Source of the DNA: Pelomyxa schiedti | Taxonomy: Eukaryota; Evosea; Pelobiontida; Pelomyxidae | NCBI GenBank assembly: GCA_020536535.1 | Contig: JAHLWZ010000627.1 | Coordinates: 1-50,141 of the forward strand | DNA length: 50,141 bases | Direction: 5' to 3' | Shown: positions 36,001 to 50,023 of the stretch, one piece after another | How the letters are laid out: every line of letters begins with the position of its first letter | Position numbering within the stretch: the stretch's first letter is position 1 | Notes under the pieces: generated by a model | Database searches by the model: none | The model's input: the letters and a program-made list of their open reading frames with translations, nothing else | What the model was told of the DNA's origin: nothing | Translations under genes and position numbers: made by a program

Positions 36001-36312
36001 AGCCGTATGGCCACTACTCGAAAGTGATCCCTCCTGTTGCCCACCCCCTAACAATGGAGCCTGGCTGGTCGAATGGCAGTATGACAACGTTCCCGCACTT
36101 CCCGACTCCAGCGCCCCCCCTCCCGACGGTGCACCCAAAGTAAACGATTGCCCACAGCAGTATGCCTCCCTCCATTTCTCCTCCAAATAATTCATGCTCA
36201 CCATCGCTCAAGAGAACCGGAAGGACAACAACAAGCCGCCGAATTTCTGGAGACTGGCAATGTTGTACAATTCTGTGCTGGTGTATGTCGAAAAACAACG
36301 GCGTGCACCTAA
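33082..36312 (+). CDS. Multipass membrane protein with alpha/beta-hydrolase-like ectodomain
   Basis: The N-terminal 280 residues hold about five to six hydrophobic helices (LSKGILVGVIVWFITGRVWL, SFSVCIFAGTVQFAALTMCV, ASFAFLIVASICTVVVLTVG). A Cys-rich junction (CSDEDQDCFSSCNEINPGVC) leads into LLPFPSTFYMRPDNTPTGWR, the opening of a family I know mainly from bacterial secreted proteins. Spliced exons then give HHGTRYIIGIRGLLSNSGEP, FTMQYGHRMF, DWYGSSRLD, the nucleophile elbow QGNSEGGILGGAYIALSD (GxSxG), WDAGEVGGWLNALDKPLLIQ, ALNDPSVSNYATQFY with a candidate catalytic Asp, and the C-terminal FLETGNVVQFCAGVC. The last intron (gtatgcct near 36162 to about 36212) is required to reach this end; without it a TAA at 36188 truncates the protein. 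The catalytic His could not be placed. Substrate unknown. It is probably at the cell surface or in endosomes. Confidence 0.75.
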
Positions 36313-36391
36313 GGCACTATGGAACGTGATTGAAGTAACAAGTAAACAAGAAAAATAACTCTTATTTACTCTTTTTTTACATGTGCCTTGT

Positions 36392-38329
36392 TTAGGAGCG
36401 GTATTGTTTCAAAGGAGGGTTGTTCAGTGTTCTTGTTGGGTTCTGCTTCTGTGGGGAAAGGTGAGTGGGTGGAGAGAGAAGCGAGGGTGGAACTTTCATG
36501 GTGCTTGTGTGGCTGGACTTTGCCATAGAGGACTGGCGCTCCAAGGGGGGAGTAGATGACACCGGTGCGAAAGACTGGCGGGTGGATCGGAAGTCGCGGG
36601 GATTCGCATTGGGGGGAACTGTGCTGGAGGCGCGGATTTGTGGTGGGGGAGTGGCGCGTGAGTGTCTGGGTGGTGTAAGGACAACAGGGTTGGAAATTGC
36701 GGGAGGAGGTGTATGTGCAGGAGAGGGTGTGCGTTGGTGGCTGTGTTTGTGGCTATGCTTGTGGCTGTGGGATTTGTGAATGGAGCGCGAGGAGGAAGAG
36801 TGGTGCTTGTGTTTGTGACGAGATTCTTCCTTGTGCTTGTGTGTGTGCTTGTGGGAATGGTCATGCTCCTTGTGCTTATGAGAAGATTCCTTATGCCTGT
36901 GCGTTTTTTCTTTGTGCTTGTGGGAACTCTTTTTGAGGTGCACATCCTTTCCACGTGTGGGGGCCTCCTCTTCCTCATGGCGATGCTTATGGCGATGCAC
37001 ATGGGCGGTGGATCGCGACTGCGCACGCAGATGTGTAAGGGGTGACGAGTAGGGGTTGGAAGGAGGGCCTGGTATGAACTGGTAGTCGAATTGCTGCTGT
37101 ATATGATAAGGATGCGCCGAATATTGAGCCCCAGAATATGGGGGAACACCAAACGGGATTTGAGGTGTTCTCGCTTGATGATGCTGGGATACTGCATACA
37201 AGTGACTGGGAGGATACACTTGCGAGGCATTATATTGATGGGTGAGTGGATACTGGACCAAAGGTGAGCCGGACCTATAAGCAGGATATATCACAGGGGA
37301 AGCACTTACCGCCAGACGTGGTCTAATGAGTGCCGGCTGGGGATTGCGGTCTCGGTATCGGTCACGGCGAGGCTGCACTGGAGACGTAGACGGTGAAGTT
37401 GCCGACCGAGAATGTGAACTGCTACTACGGTGTTTGTGGTGGTGACGTTGTTGTTTCTGGCTTCGGCGCGGTGTCTCTGCGTCAGTCCTATGAGCTCCAT
37501 ACGGGGGATCCACAGTCTGCGGGGTCCCTGCTGAAGCACCCTTTGTGGAGGGATCGGCACCAAACCCAAAATCTCCTCTATCTCCAGCCCTCGCATCCAC
37601 ATCAAATTCGACGCCACTCCAAGAGTCGTCAACCTCACTCCCAGTTTGCTCGCTTTGACTTCTGTCATTGCTCCGAGAACGACTTCTGTGGCCGCTTCCA
37701 CTGCCACTCCTACTAAGGCCCCCGCTTTGGTGCCTGCTTACACTCCCACTCGCGCCACTAGCACTCCCGGTCCAACTCCCACTGTTACCTTGACTAGAGG
37801 CCGAACTTCCACCCGCACTCACACCCCTCACGGCCGCCGCTGGTGGGGATTCAACAGGTGGGCTGAAGTTGAAGCTGGAGCTCTTCCCGGAGCTCTTCAG
37901 GTCTCTCGCGGGGGGCTTCGCGTAAGCTCCCTTGTCGTGCGTCGTCGTCGCGCCCTGCTGCGGCGGCGGCGGCGGCGCCGCCTCGTTCCTCGGGGTCTTC
38001 TGGCGAGCGGGAGGAGCCTCGTCGCCGCTCGGGATGCTGACTCTGCTCTTGGCGCTGCCGCTGTGGCTGTTGGACGTGCTCCTGCTGGTGCTCTTGGTGA
38101 CCCGCGAGGCGTCGCTTTGGCTCGCACTCGCGCTGCCGCCGCTGCCGCTGCGGCTTCCGTTATCGTCGCTTTTGCTGCTGCTGGCGCTTCCGCTCCCGCT
38201 ACCGCTGCGACTGCGGCTGTGTCGCGATTTGTTGGGGTCTTCGACGCCGTTTCCGGTGGCGAGGATCTCGGCCACGTTGGCGTCTTTCACTCGCTCGTCG
38301 ACCATGTTCATAAACTGGGAGAACCACAT
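36392..38329 (-). CDS. His/Lys/Ser-rich intrinsically disordered protein, single exon, 645 aa
   Basis: One of the few long uninterrupted frames. It starts MWFSQFMNMVDERVKDANVA, a possible amphipathic helix, and then becomes low complexity: RS/SG dipeptides, a Ser/Gly region, a Tyr/Pro/Gln-rich centre (VPPYSGAQYSAHPYHIQQQF), and a striking run of HKHK, SHKHKE and HSHKH units at about residues 460-560. The last 90 residues are Pro/Thr/Ser rich. No globular domain is visible. His-rich and RS-rich tracts of this type are known to target nuclear speckles and to bind metal ions; which applies here is not shown. The codon bias to GC at the 5' end matches neighbouring genes. A 262-codon antisense frame (37646-38434) is a shadow. 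Confidence 0.7.
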   Translation of the reverse strand: MWFSQFMNMVDERVKDANVAEILATGNGVEDPNKSRHSRSRSGSGSGSASSSKSDDNGSRSGSGGSASASQSDASRVTKSTSRSTSNSHSGSAKSRVSIPSGDEAPPARQKTPRNEAAPPPPPQQGATTTHDKGAYAKPPARDLKSSGKSSSFNFSPPVESPPAAAVRGVSAGGSSASSQGNSGSWTGSASGASGSVSRHQSGGLSRSGSGSGHRSRSRSNDRSQSEQTGSEVDDSWSGVEFDVDARAGDRGDFGFGADPSTKGASAGTPQTVDPPYGAHRTDAETPRRSQKQQRHHHKHRSSSSHSRSATSPSTSPVQPRRDRYRDRNPQPALIRPRLAVSASPVIYPAYRSGSPLVQYPLTHQYNASQVYPPSHLYAVSQHHQARTPQIPFGVPPYSGAQYSAHPYHIQQQFDYQFIPGPPSNPYSSPLTHLRAQSRSTAHVHRHKHRHEEEEAPTRGKDVHLKKSSHKHKEKTHRHKESSHKHKEHDHSHKHTHKHKEESRHKHKHHSSSSRSIHKSHSHKHSHKHSHQRTPSPAHTPPPAISNPVVLTPPRHSRATPPPQIRASSTVPPNANPRDFRSTRQSFAPVSSTPPLERQSSMAKSSHTSTMKVPPSLLSPPTHLSPQKQNPTRTLNNPPLKQYRS

Positions 38330-39029
38330 CGCTTGACGGCAAGATCTCGCTTTGCTGGGTGCCTGTGCGTGCTTGCCTGCGGTTGTGCCCTGTTTGTTTT
38401 TTTTGTTTTTTTATTTTGGTTTTCATTCTCTTGATTTCACATTCGGCGAAGTTCAGTTCAATCCAACTCGTCAATTCTTGATGTGTTGATGTTTGTAGTT
38501 TGCCCCGCCTGAAGGCCCATAATTACTTTGTGTGGCTGGCTCATCCTCGGGACTACTACTTCTTCTGAGGTTTTGTGAACAAGACTCAGGGCAACAAGGC
38601 TTTGTCCGTGTAGTCCTGTCAATCATGTTCACACAACCTGATGTCTTAAAGATATCGTGTGGTCATTTCAAGCCTCTTTCTCTTTTGATTCAAAGTCTGC
38701 TGTTACAGGCCCCACACAGCACCTTTTTATTCTTTCTCTTCGGCTGTAGAGTTCCCATAATACCAATCCCTTGTAGTTGATTTGGTGACGAGTACGCAAA
38801 CAAATCTTAAATGCCTCAGAGAACTTCTTCATCCGGGGTTGGTGTCCTGTGCTTTCTTCGTCTTCGAGGTTCGTAGATTTGTTGTGCCCAAATGAGACAG
38901 CCCCAATTTTACAATAAGGTTGTTTTCAGTCGGCACCTACATCATGCCTTTGAATTTGTATTTTTGCCTGTTAGCACTTCAAACAAGAGTGAGTGCATTC
39001 CTAACAATGGAAGAGTGTAAACCTACTAA
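38330..39029. other. 700-bp region without a supported gene
   Basis: A plus-strand fragment at about 38500-38570, between an AG and a GT, would read LPRLKAHNYFVWLAHPRDYY before a stop. A second small frame starts at 38811. Neither has a partner exon that I can join in phase, and no known ncRNA signature (snRNA, tRNA boxes) is seen. It may hold a small gene, an ncRNA or the regulatory region upstream of 38329. Confidence 0.35.
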
Positions 39030-42000
39030 TTAATTTTTGGCTGGCTTGTATGCGGGTGACAGTGGGGGTTGTGTGATGTTAATCTGCACGTTTTCATCCT
39101 GTAAAATAATGGAGTTCCAGTCACGTGCAAAGAGCGTAGCAAGGTGGTCAAACGGTGCCGTAATTGGAGCCAGTGGTTGCGGCGGTTGTGATTGCGGTTG
39201 TGGCTGTGGCTGTGCTTGGGGAATTGGAGAGGGTAAGGGTGAGGAGCTTGGGGTATTTGATGGGGAAATAGCGGGTGCTGGGGGAGTCGGCTCAGGAAGT
39301 AATGCCGGTACTTGAGGTGTGACACTAGGGGTTGTTGTAGCATCCGTTTGCATGGGCACTGGTTGAGAGGATTGAGTTGTTGTGGAGACTCCTACAGATG
39401 CAGATGGGGTTGTAGACTCCATCTCTCTGTAAAGTTCTACCACTTTTGTGCTGAGAACTTGGGCAACAACTTGTGCCCACTCGGGAACTAGCGCACTAAC
39501 GTGCTTCACATCCATGAGTATACTTAAATTTAGAGAAGCGCAACCGACCTGGAATACAAAATAGCACAGAATGATACGAACATCCTCCACTCCGCCAACA
39601 AGTGCCGCTTGCATTGCATGTACCACGTGGTGAACGAAACACTTCCACCAATTCTGGAGAGGTAAACCTAAAGAAAGACGAGCGCCAGATTACCTTGCAT
39701 GCCTCAGCAAATGGGAAAGGAGTCTGCTCCGTTGTAGTATAGTTGGCTGCAGCAACATGAAGGAATGAAACAACGTGTTGTGTTGCTATGTTGTTAACAA
39801 CATCAGACAATTTGATTCCTGGTCGTACTCGGGCTACAGCTTCCTAAGATTTATGGAGAAATGGGTAAAAAGGAAAAACATCAGAGTGTTACAGGTGGAA
39901 GAGCTTCTTCTCGGATATAGGTTCGCAATTCTTCTGCAATTTGTTGCCCAAAACGGTTCATGTTTTCGGTAGTTGGTTCTCCCACATTTGACAAAACCCA
40001 CCGTTGCAGTGGTGCATGCAACCTTTGGATTGGTGCGAGCTGTCCTGTCATAATGCTCATTGTGTCTTGAAGTGTCGTGCTATCAAAGATAACTGAGAGT
40101 ACTTCGCCTAGTGCACCTGAAAACTAATTAGATTTGGATGAGCAGGTAGCAAAGAGTCAGTACCTCCTATATCATCGTCCTCGGGGAAAAGGCCACGGAG
40201 GTGGGTAGACATAGATTGAATTGTGTCCGTTATAGTACTGTTCCCAGGTGAAGAAGATGCCGCAGTTGTTGAAGGGGCGGCATTTGACGCACCGAACATC
40301 ATATTGACTAGTTGGCCCATTACTTGTGTTATTGGGGACTGTGAAGGTTGAGCTGGAGAATCGGCCGTTTGTTGAGATGGTTGCTGTGGCTGTGATGGTT
40401 CCGGAGTCTGAGATGGGGCCGCAGAGGGCTCTGTTGCTTGTGTTGCTTGGGTAGCTACACCCATAAACACGTCCATTGCCTGTTGCATCATAGCTGTAAG
40501 GGGATCAAGAGAGTTGGCAGTAGCCTGGAATAGTGTAAAAATAAAAATTACACTTGGGCTGGGTTACGGTTGAGGGTGCTGTCTGCTCTGTCGTCTGAAC
40601 AGTGGTACCTGAACCACCAAAAGACTGGAAGACAGAATTGAAAAAACTTCCCAGGTCTGAGGGTGCAGTTGGAGCATTTGATTGTGACAGTGGAGGGGTT
40701 GGTCCTTGTGTGCTACTTGCAGGTACTTGTGTCGGTGTAGCTTGAACTGGTGGGGCTGTAGGGGTTTGTGTACCAGATTGGGGGTGCTGGTGCACGTGAA
40801 TACGAACATTTGGATGGGGTTGATTGCTGTTAGTATTCTGTGGGGAAGGCTGCAACTCGTTGATAACATTATTAGAGGAAGAAAAATACCTGCAGTCCTG
40901 GTGGAAAAACTCTCCGAGTCCAGTGTGCCTTTTGTCAGAATGAGAGGAAAATAATAACGAAAGGAAAAACCAGAGGTTCTGTGGGTCTTGCTTGCCCAGG
41001 TGCACTCCCGAGATCAACTGTACAAAAGTATGGCAAGAGAAAACTGAGCAAGTTGCTCATAGTTCTTGCTGTCACTGATAACTCCCTTCCAACTCGCAGA
41101 CAGTCGGACCTGTGGTGTTTATTTTTTAGTGAAAAGGTTTTTTTTTGGTTACCTTTCTTGTGGGTTGGTTAGAGAGGCCTCCCTACTCAATAATTGACCC
41201 CAATGGCGGAGGAGATCTGCCATCACTGACATCTGTGCACTCAAGTGGTTAACCGCAGAACCTGAGTGTATGTTATCAAAGGAGAGAAAAAAAGGGGGAG
41301 GAACCAAGTTGTGGAATTATATCAGATGAGGGCATGGGAGGAAGCCGCGGAGGTGGATCCAGAGGCCTGTGAGTGATGGTAGATAATGAATTCAGTTTTG
41401 CGTTGAGAACATCTTGCATGCGGGTCATGTTGTTTAGAGAATCCTTGAGGAGTTAGGCAAAAAAGAAAAGGCATAAGCAGGCACCATGGGTAGTGCGGTT
41501 CTACTTGGTGTTGGTTGCCCCTAATACCAAATTAAGAAAAATGAGTCCACACAAAAGTGTGCTGAAACGTACTTGATTAGGATCACTCGGCATTGGCGAT
41601 GGAGGCATAGCGATTGTTCCAAAGAAGACACGAGGGGCGCTTGACCACCGCATGGCAAAGGGGTCAGACCCGCCAGGGGGTTGTGTTGTTTGAGGCTGTG
41701 CGGTGGCAGGTGGAGGTGGGGGTTGTGGTTGTGCAGGAGTTGAAGGCTGGGGGGCGGGCGACGGCGCGGTGTTGGCACCTAATGTGCAAGAGAATTACTT
41801 TGTTTCATTACACTGACTGCGAGGGAGGGGAGGGTACCGGGAGGTCGCTGGACCAAATGCAGAGTGAAATCGGGTTTGATGTCTTGTAGTGGAGAATTAA
41901 GAGTGGGCGCGAAAGGACAACAATAATTACTGTAGAAAAGCACGGTCTGCGCATCGTGTAAAACTCTTCCTTGGAAAATAATACGCTGCGAGGCCGAGGG

Positions 42001-42194
42001 AATTCCAGAGGACCCTTCCAACTTGGCTTTTACGGCCTCGATCGTGTCCTGGTAAATAAAAAGAATAAAACAATAAAAACAAACGGCAGATCTCAGGAGG
42101 GTTGGACAAAGCGAGTGCATACATTGGGAGATACTGCAATACGATGGACTTTGCCGTCGAGTGTTTTCACGTTGACCTCAAACTCATCGTCCAT
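39030..42194 (-). CDS. BAG6/Scythe-like ubiquitin-domain protein
   Basis: A candidate chaperone-linked triage factor for mislocalised proteins. The first two exons build an N-terminal ubiquitin-like domain: MDDEFEVNVKTLDGKVHRIA, then DTIEAVKAKLEGSSGIPSAS, QRIIFQGRVLHDA, a short exon, and DIKPDFTLHLVQRPPG. The LVQRPP ending is typical of BAG6-type domains. Long Pro/Gln/Thr-rich segments follow, with a PNVRIHVHQ segment and helical blocks (MMQQAMDVFMGVATQ, QVMGQLVNMMFG, DLGSFFNSVFQSFG). The C-terminus, ARDWNSIILQDENVQ with PPLSPAYKPAKN, resembles the PPLSDAY end of plant and protist homologues. The start is at 42194. It diverges from the kinase gene over 258 bp. No BAG domain was identified, as expected for the family. 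The assignment rests mainly on the N- and C-terminal ends. Confidence 0.75.
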
Positions 42195-42452
42195 TTTTTT
42201 TTTCTTTTGTTTTGAAAACAACATGAAATTAATTATTACTGCAGCGCAGGCCAGGACACAGTCCTGTGACACTCTGTGCAGCCTCAGTGGTTTGAGATTC
42301 CCTTCCCTTCGATTTCCTTCAGGGACAACCAGATTATCTCAATACTGGGACTGGATCTTTGGAAATCTGGTGCAAAATTCCTTAGTACTGTTAGCTGAAA
42401 CTGCGGTGGCACTTTCATCACGGTTCATCACAAAACAAAAATAAATACAAAA

Positions 42453-47068
<4,616 letters not shown>

Positions 47069-47206
47069 TTGTATTCTAGTATGTCACATTTTGGACAAGT
47101 ACTGTGGCATATTGTATACTTGTCTTAAGTAGTTTTTAAAAACCCAAGGGCAACCCAAAAACGTGGTCCCTCGATTTTTTTTCTTTGCTTTTAGAAATAC
47201 ATGTAG

Positions 47207-47855
47207 CTACAGGTTCACATTTTCAGTTGAAACCTTGAATGAAATGACTTCTTCATTGCCCATTGCTCGCAAGCATGTCACTGTAATATTGTGTCCGTCT
47301 GAAAAGGCGGCAGAGAGGGAAGCACCAAGTTCACCATCAGGTAACAACATCTCCTTAATTGCCCCAACATCATTCAGCAGGGAGATTGTCTTGCCTTCAA
47401 CATTGATAACGTCATAGTCAACAGAGCTCACGTAAGGTACCATCCTGCAGTACAACATCACTATTTTTGCAAATTAATTAGAACAAACTAAAAGTAAGCA
47501 GTCAGTGGGCAATGCCAGAACAATAAAAAAAAAAAAAAAGGAAATACCATGTTGTAGACGGAACGGCACACTTCCTCAAGTTGCCTTCCTGTGAAAATAT
47601 CACGCCCCAGAAATCGCACTTGTGTGCTTCCGGCCCGGTTATACTTAGATGTGTCGGTGTCTAGTATCTTGCACGGCGCGCCTTGGAGTACAACATAGCC
47701 ACCCTTGCGTAGAGAAGAGCACGGCACTCGGTAAACGATGGTGTTCTTTTTATTTTCCCAGTGGTTAACAACCGAGGGGCATCAAACGGTTTCGTTTTGA
47801 GATTCCAGGCGCGTACCTCGCCCTCGTCACGTTCATGCTCCTGCGAAGTCGACAT
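47207..47855 (-). CDS. eIF5A-like protein with Arg at the hypusine position
   Basis: Translation factor eIF5A helps ribosomes through difficult peptide bonds and needs a hypusine made on one lysine. This gene starts MSTSQEHERDEGE (47855), then after an intron reads PCSSLRKGGYVVLQGAPCKI, LDTDTSKYNRAGSTQVRFLG and DIFTGRQLEEVC, and has the C-terminal OB domain (VPYVSSVDYDVINVEGKTIS, LLPDGELGASLS). The loop normally reads TSKTGKHGHAK; the modified lysine is replaced by arginine (codon CGG). The flanking Lys three residues earlier is kept. The final intron does not join in frame with strict GT-AG: donor ATG/GTATTTCC is phase 0, acceptor TGCAG/GATGGTACC needs phase 2. So the gene is either a divergent paralogue, a non-canonically spliced gene, or a decaying copy. 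It shares a 36-bp divergent interval with the OTU gene. Confidence 0.85.
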
Positions 47856-47891
47856 CGCAAGCGATTGCAGGAGTTTGTGTCGGTTTTGGTG
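47856..47891. promoter_or_regulatory. 36-bp interval between divergent start codons
   Basis: The inferred ATGs of the eIF5A-like gene (minus, 47855) and the OTU gene (plus, 47892) are only 36 bp apart. Any promoter for one must lie inside the first exon or intron of the other, or the annotated starts are wrong. Confidence 0.5.
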
Positions 47892-49314
47892 ATGGAAACT
47901 GACCCGCTGAAGAAAGAAGTTGGGTGCAGCTTCCCCTACTTTTTTGTTCATCAATTTCCACATTCAACTCGAACAGTTGAAGCTGCACCAATTGCTGCAG
48001 TTCCAAGAGAAGAAAAAGGTAAAACAAAACAACGGTGACCAGAATGCACAGTATAATAATTCAAACAGAATGGTCGAGACAGCAAAGCTGAAGTTCACAA
48101 CACTAAATGTTTTTGACGAACAGAGAGAAGCACAACTGAATGTAATCGCCAGTGCCTCGGAGGTTGGTGGGAATTTGGTTTTTGGCTTGGAGTTGGTAAC
48201 TTTTGCCCTAGTCCATGAATGATGTGGAAGGGTTTCCTAGGCTTTGGTCAACCGCAAACTTCACTCTGAACCTGCCGTCACCAGATTTCAGTATGAAAAT
48301 AATCTAATACCCGTTTTCCCATAGTGTAATGATAAATCTCAGTTCCTCAGTTTGTGAATTACTATGAGGATATTCAAGAAAGCCTTCCCTGGCCTCTTAA
48401 GTATGATTCCTGGGAGGGCCTGTCATTTCTTCCCACAAGATTTTTCCTTGTCCCAACTTCAGGTAGACAACTCCCAAGCTTTCCTTCGGCCTAATATAAT
48501 TTCAGGTGACGGTAATTGCCTATGCAATGCAATGAGCTTGAGTCTATGGAGAGCCAATGACAGTAATAAGATGCTCAGGAACACTCTGGGAAATGCCTTG
48601 GCTAAAAACAATGAAGCGGTCCATGAAAGATTCATGCATAACACAAAGCTACCGTATGTTAGGGACTTGCCTTGCAATTATACTTAATAGAGGTCTCAGT
48701 TGGGGAATTGCCGAGGAAGAGTGGCAACTTGACCTGAATTCCATCTTGGTTGACCCTGGATTCTATCTTAGTGACACACACATCTTCATGCTGGCAAACT
48801 TTCTTCATAGGTTTGTTGGCTTCCGTAATAACTGGTTCCTTATATTATCACTCCCACAGACCAATTGTCGTTTTCGGTGGCAAAGGTTCTACCCCTGTGA
48901 TATCTGGAATATACCTACCATTACTGTGTCCTCCAGAGTCATGTTTTCCAGTTCCAATACCCATGGTTTACTTCCATGCACACTTCATCACTGTAGGGTT
49001 CCTTCAGTATGCTATCAGGGTATGTTCCCACACAATCACAGCTCAAGTCAACCACTTCCACACAGAGCTTTTATGCCCTACCACTGTGTTCAGCCAATAA
49101 GCAGCCACTCAAGTTACATTTCTTGACAGCAGAGGAGGAAAGGAAGCTACAAGAGATTGGACAGAAGGCATTCCTGGGAAGGTGGATGTGCCTTATAGAA
49201 GAGGGTACAGTTTCATTTGCTGTGATGTCACCTCCATCACTACCTCTACCTGCACTGCAACAGGCCAATACTCGGTACCAACAACTGCAGGAAGAAATAA
49301 GAAGAAATCTGTAA
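47892..49314 (+). CDS. A20/TRABID-type OTU deubiquitinase
   Basis: A cysteine protease that removes ubiquitin. Exon 1 METDPLKKE joins in phase to LKLHQLLQFQEKKK, a helical lead. After KFTTLNVFDEQREAQLNVIA and VPQFVNYYEDIQESLPWPLK, a phase-1 intron (gtagacaact...ttcag, near 48450-48505) creates the catalytic segment VPTSGDGNCLCNAMSLSLW with the DGNC motif. It continues with EEEWQLDLNSILVDPGFYLS, SDTHIFMLANFLHRPIVVFG, GIYLPLLCPPESC and VYFHAHFITV, which supplies the catalytic His. The spacing and the ANxLxRPIxV / GIYLPL motifs are typical of the A20, TRABID and VCPIP group of OTU enzymes. No A20 or NZF zinc finger is visible in this gene. The C-terminal segment (TAEEERKLQEIGQ, ALQQANTRYQQLQEEIRR) is helical. 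Linkage preference cannot be judged. Confidence 0.83.
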
Positions 49315-49429
49315 AATAGATAGTATGCTGGTTGGCTAAGCCTAAGAGAATGTAAAAATAACAATGAAAAACTAAAAAAAAACTGTGTTATCTTTTTAAG
49401 AGAGGCTTTGGCATAGCATTATCCACCTA

Positions 49430-49965
49430 TCAAAATGCCCCTTCTTTTGACAACATCCTGTATACTTGGCTCTTTTGTTCATGAGTTTCTGGTGATTTGT
49501 ACATCCCTGGTTTCTCAATGCACTCTTGCCTAGTTTCATGCCGCTCTTCACACAGAGCAAGGGCTTCAGCTGCACTGATGCCGTTCATACGGCCAAGAAG
49601 AAGAGAGAGTATCGTGCCAGTGCGTCCATGTCCCCCCATGCAATGTAGGTAGAGTATCTTGCCTTGTTCCAGTTTTTCAAGGAGTATCTGTGAACGAACT
49701 GGTTACGAAGAAAAAATTGGAAATAGTGGCCAACTGGCGCACCCTGATTAAATCGGCGGTTTCCGGATCAGATCGGGTTTGCTTGTCATACATTGGAAAG
49801 TGAATGAGTTCCAAGTCCCGGGCTTTGACTCCTGGATATTTAGTAGGGGAATCTGTGACCATTTTTCGTGCTCTCTCCAAGTACCTTGAAAAGTGGTGAA
49901 ATGAACGTAAACGCAAACCAATCCCTCCCAAAAGGGAATATACATTCCCCCTGATCTCGTCATTT
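49430..49965 (-). CDS. Dual-specificity-like protein phosphatase
   Basis: The catalytic loop KILYLHCMGGHGRTGTI has the Cys-X5-Arg signature (C-MGGHG-R-T) of Cys-based phosphatases. It is formed by an in-phase intron of about 53 nt ending ttcacag near 49689. Upstream: YLERARKMVTDSPTKYPG, then DLELIHFPMYDKQTRSDPET, whose Asp is a candidate general acid, and ADLIR. Downstream: RMNGISAAEALALCEERHET, then KSPETHEQKSQVYRMLSKEG to the stop. About 150 residues are visible. The N-terminus is not secure: the frame before the YLERAR exon continues as IFPFGRDW after a short intron, and another exon may lie under the microsatellite or outside the window. It could act on phosphotyrosine, phosphoserine/threonine or a non-protein substrate. 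Confidence 0.78.
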
Positions 49966-50023
49966 CGTCCTCCTGTACCTTTTTGCCATCACAGGGTTAA
50001 TAAAGCACAACAATAAGCCAACA

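Noticed and set aside
36630-36960. Tandem DNA repeat or CRISPR-like array suggested by the HKHK region
   Set aside because: The repetition is at protein level with variable DNA spacing; there are no identical repeats with regular spacers.
37646-38434. 262-codon plus-strand frame opposite the His-rich gene
   Set aside because: It is an antisense shadow of a GC-biased low-complexity exon: mostly Ala, Arg and Leu, with no domain.
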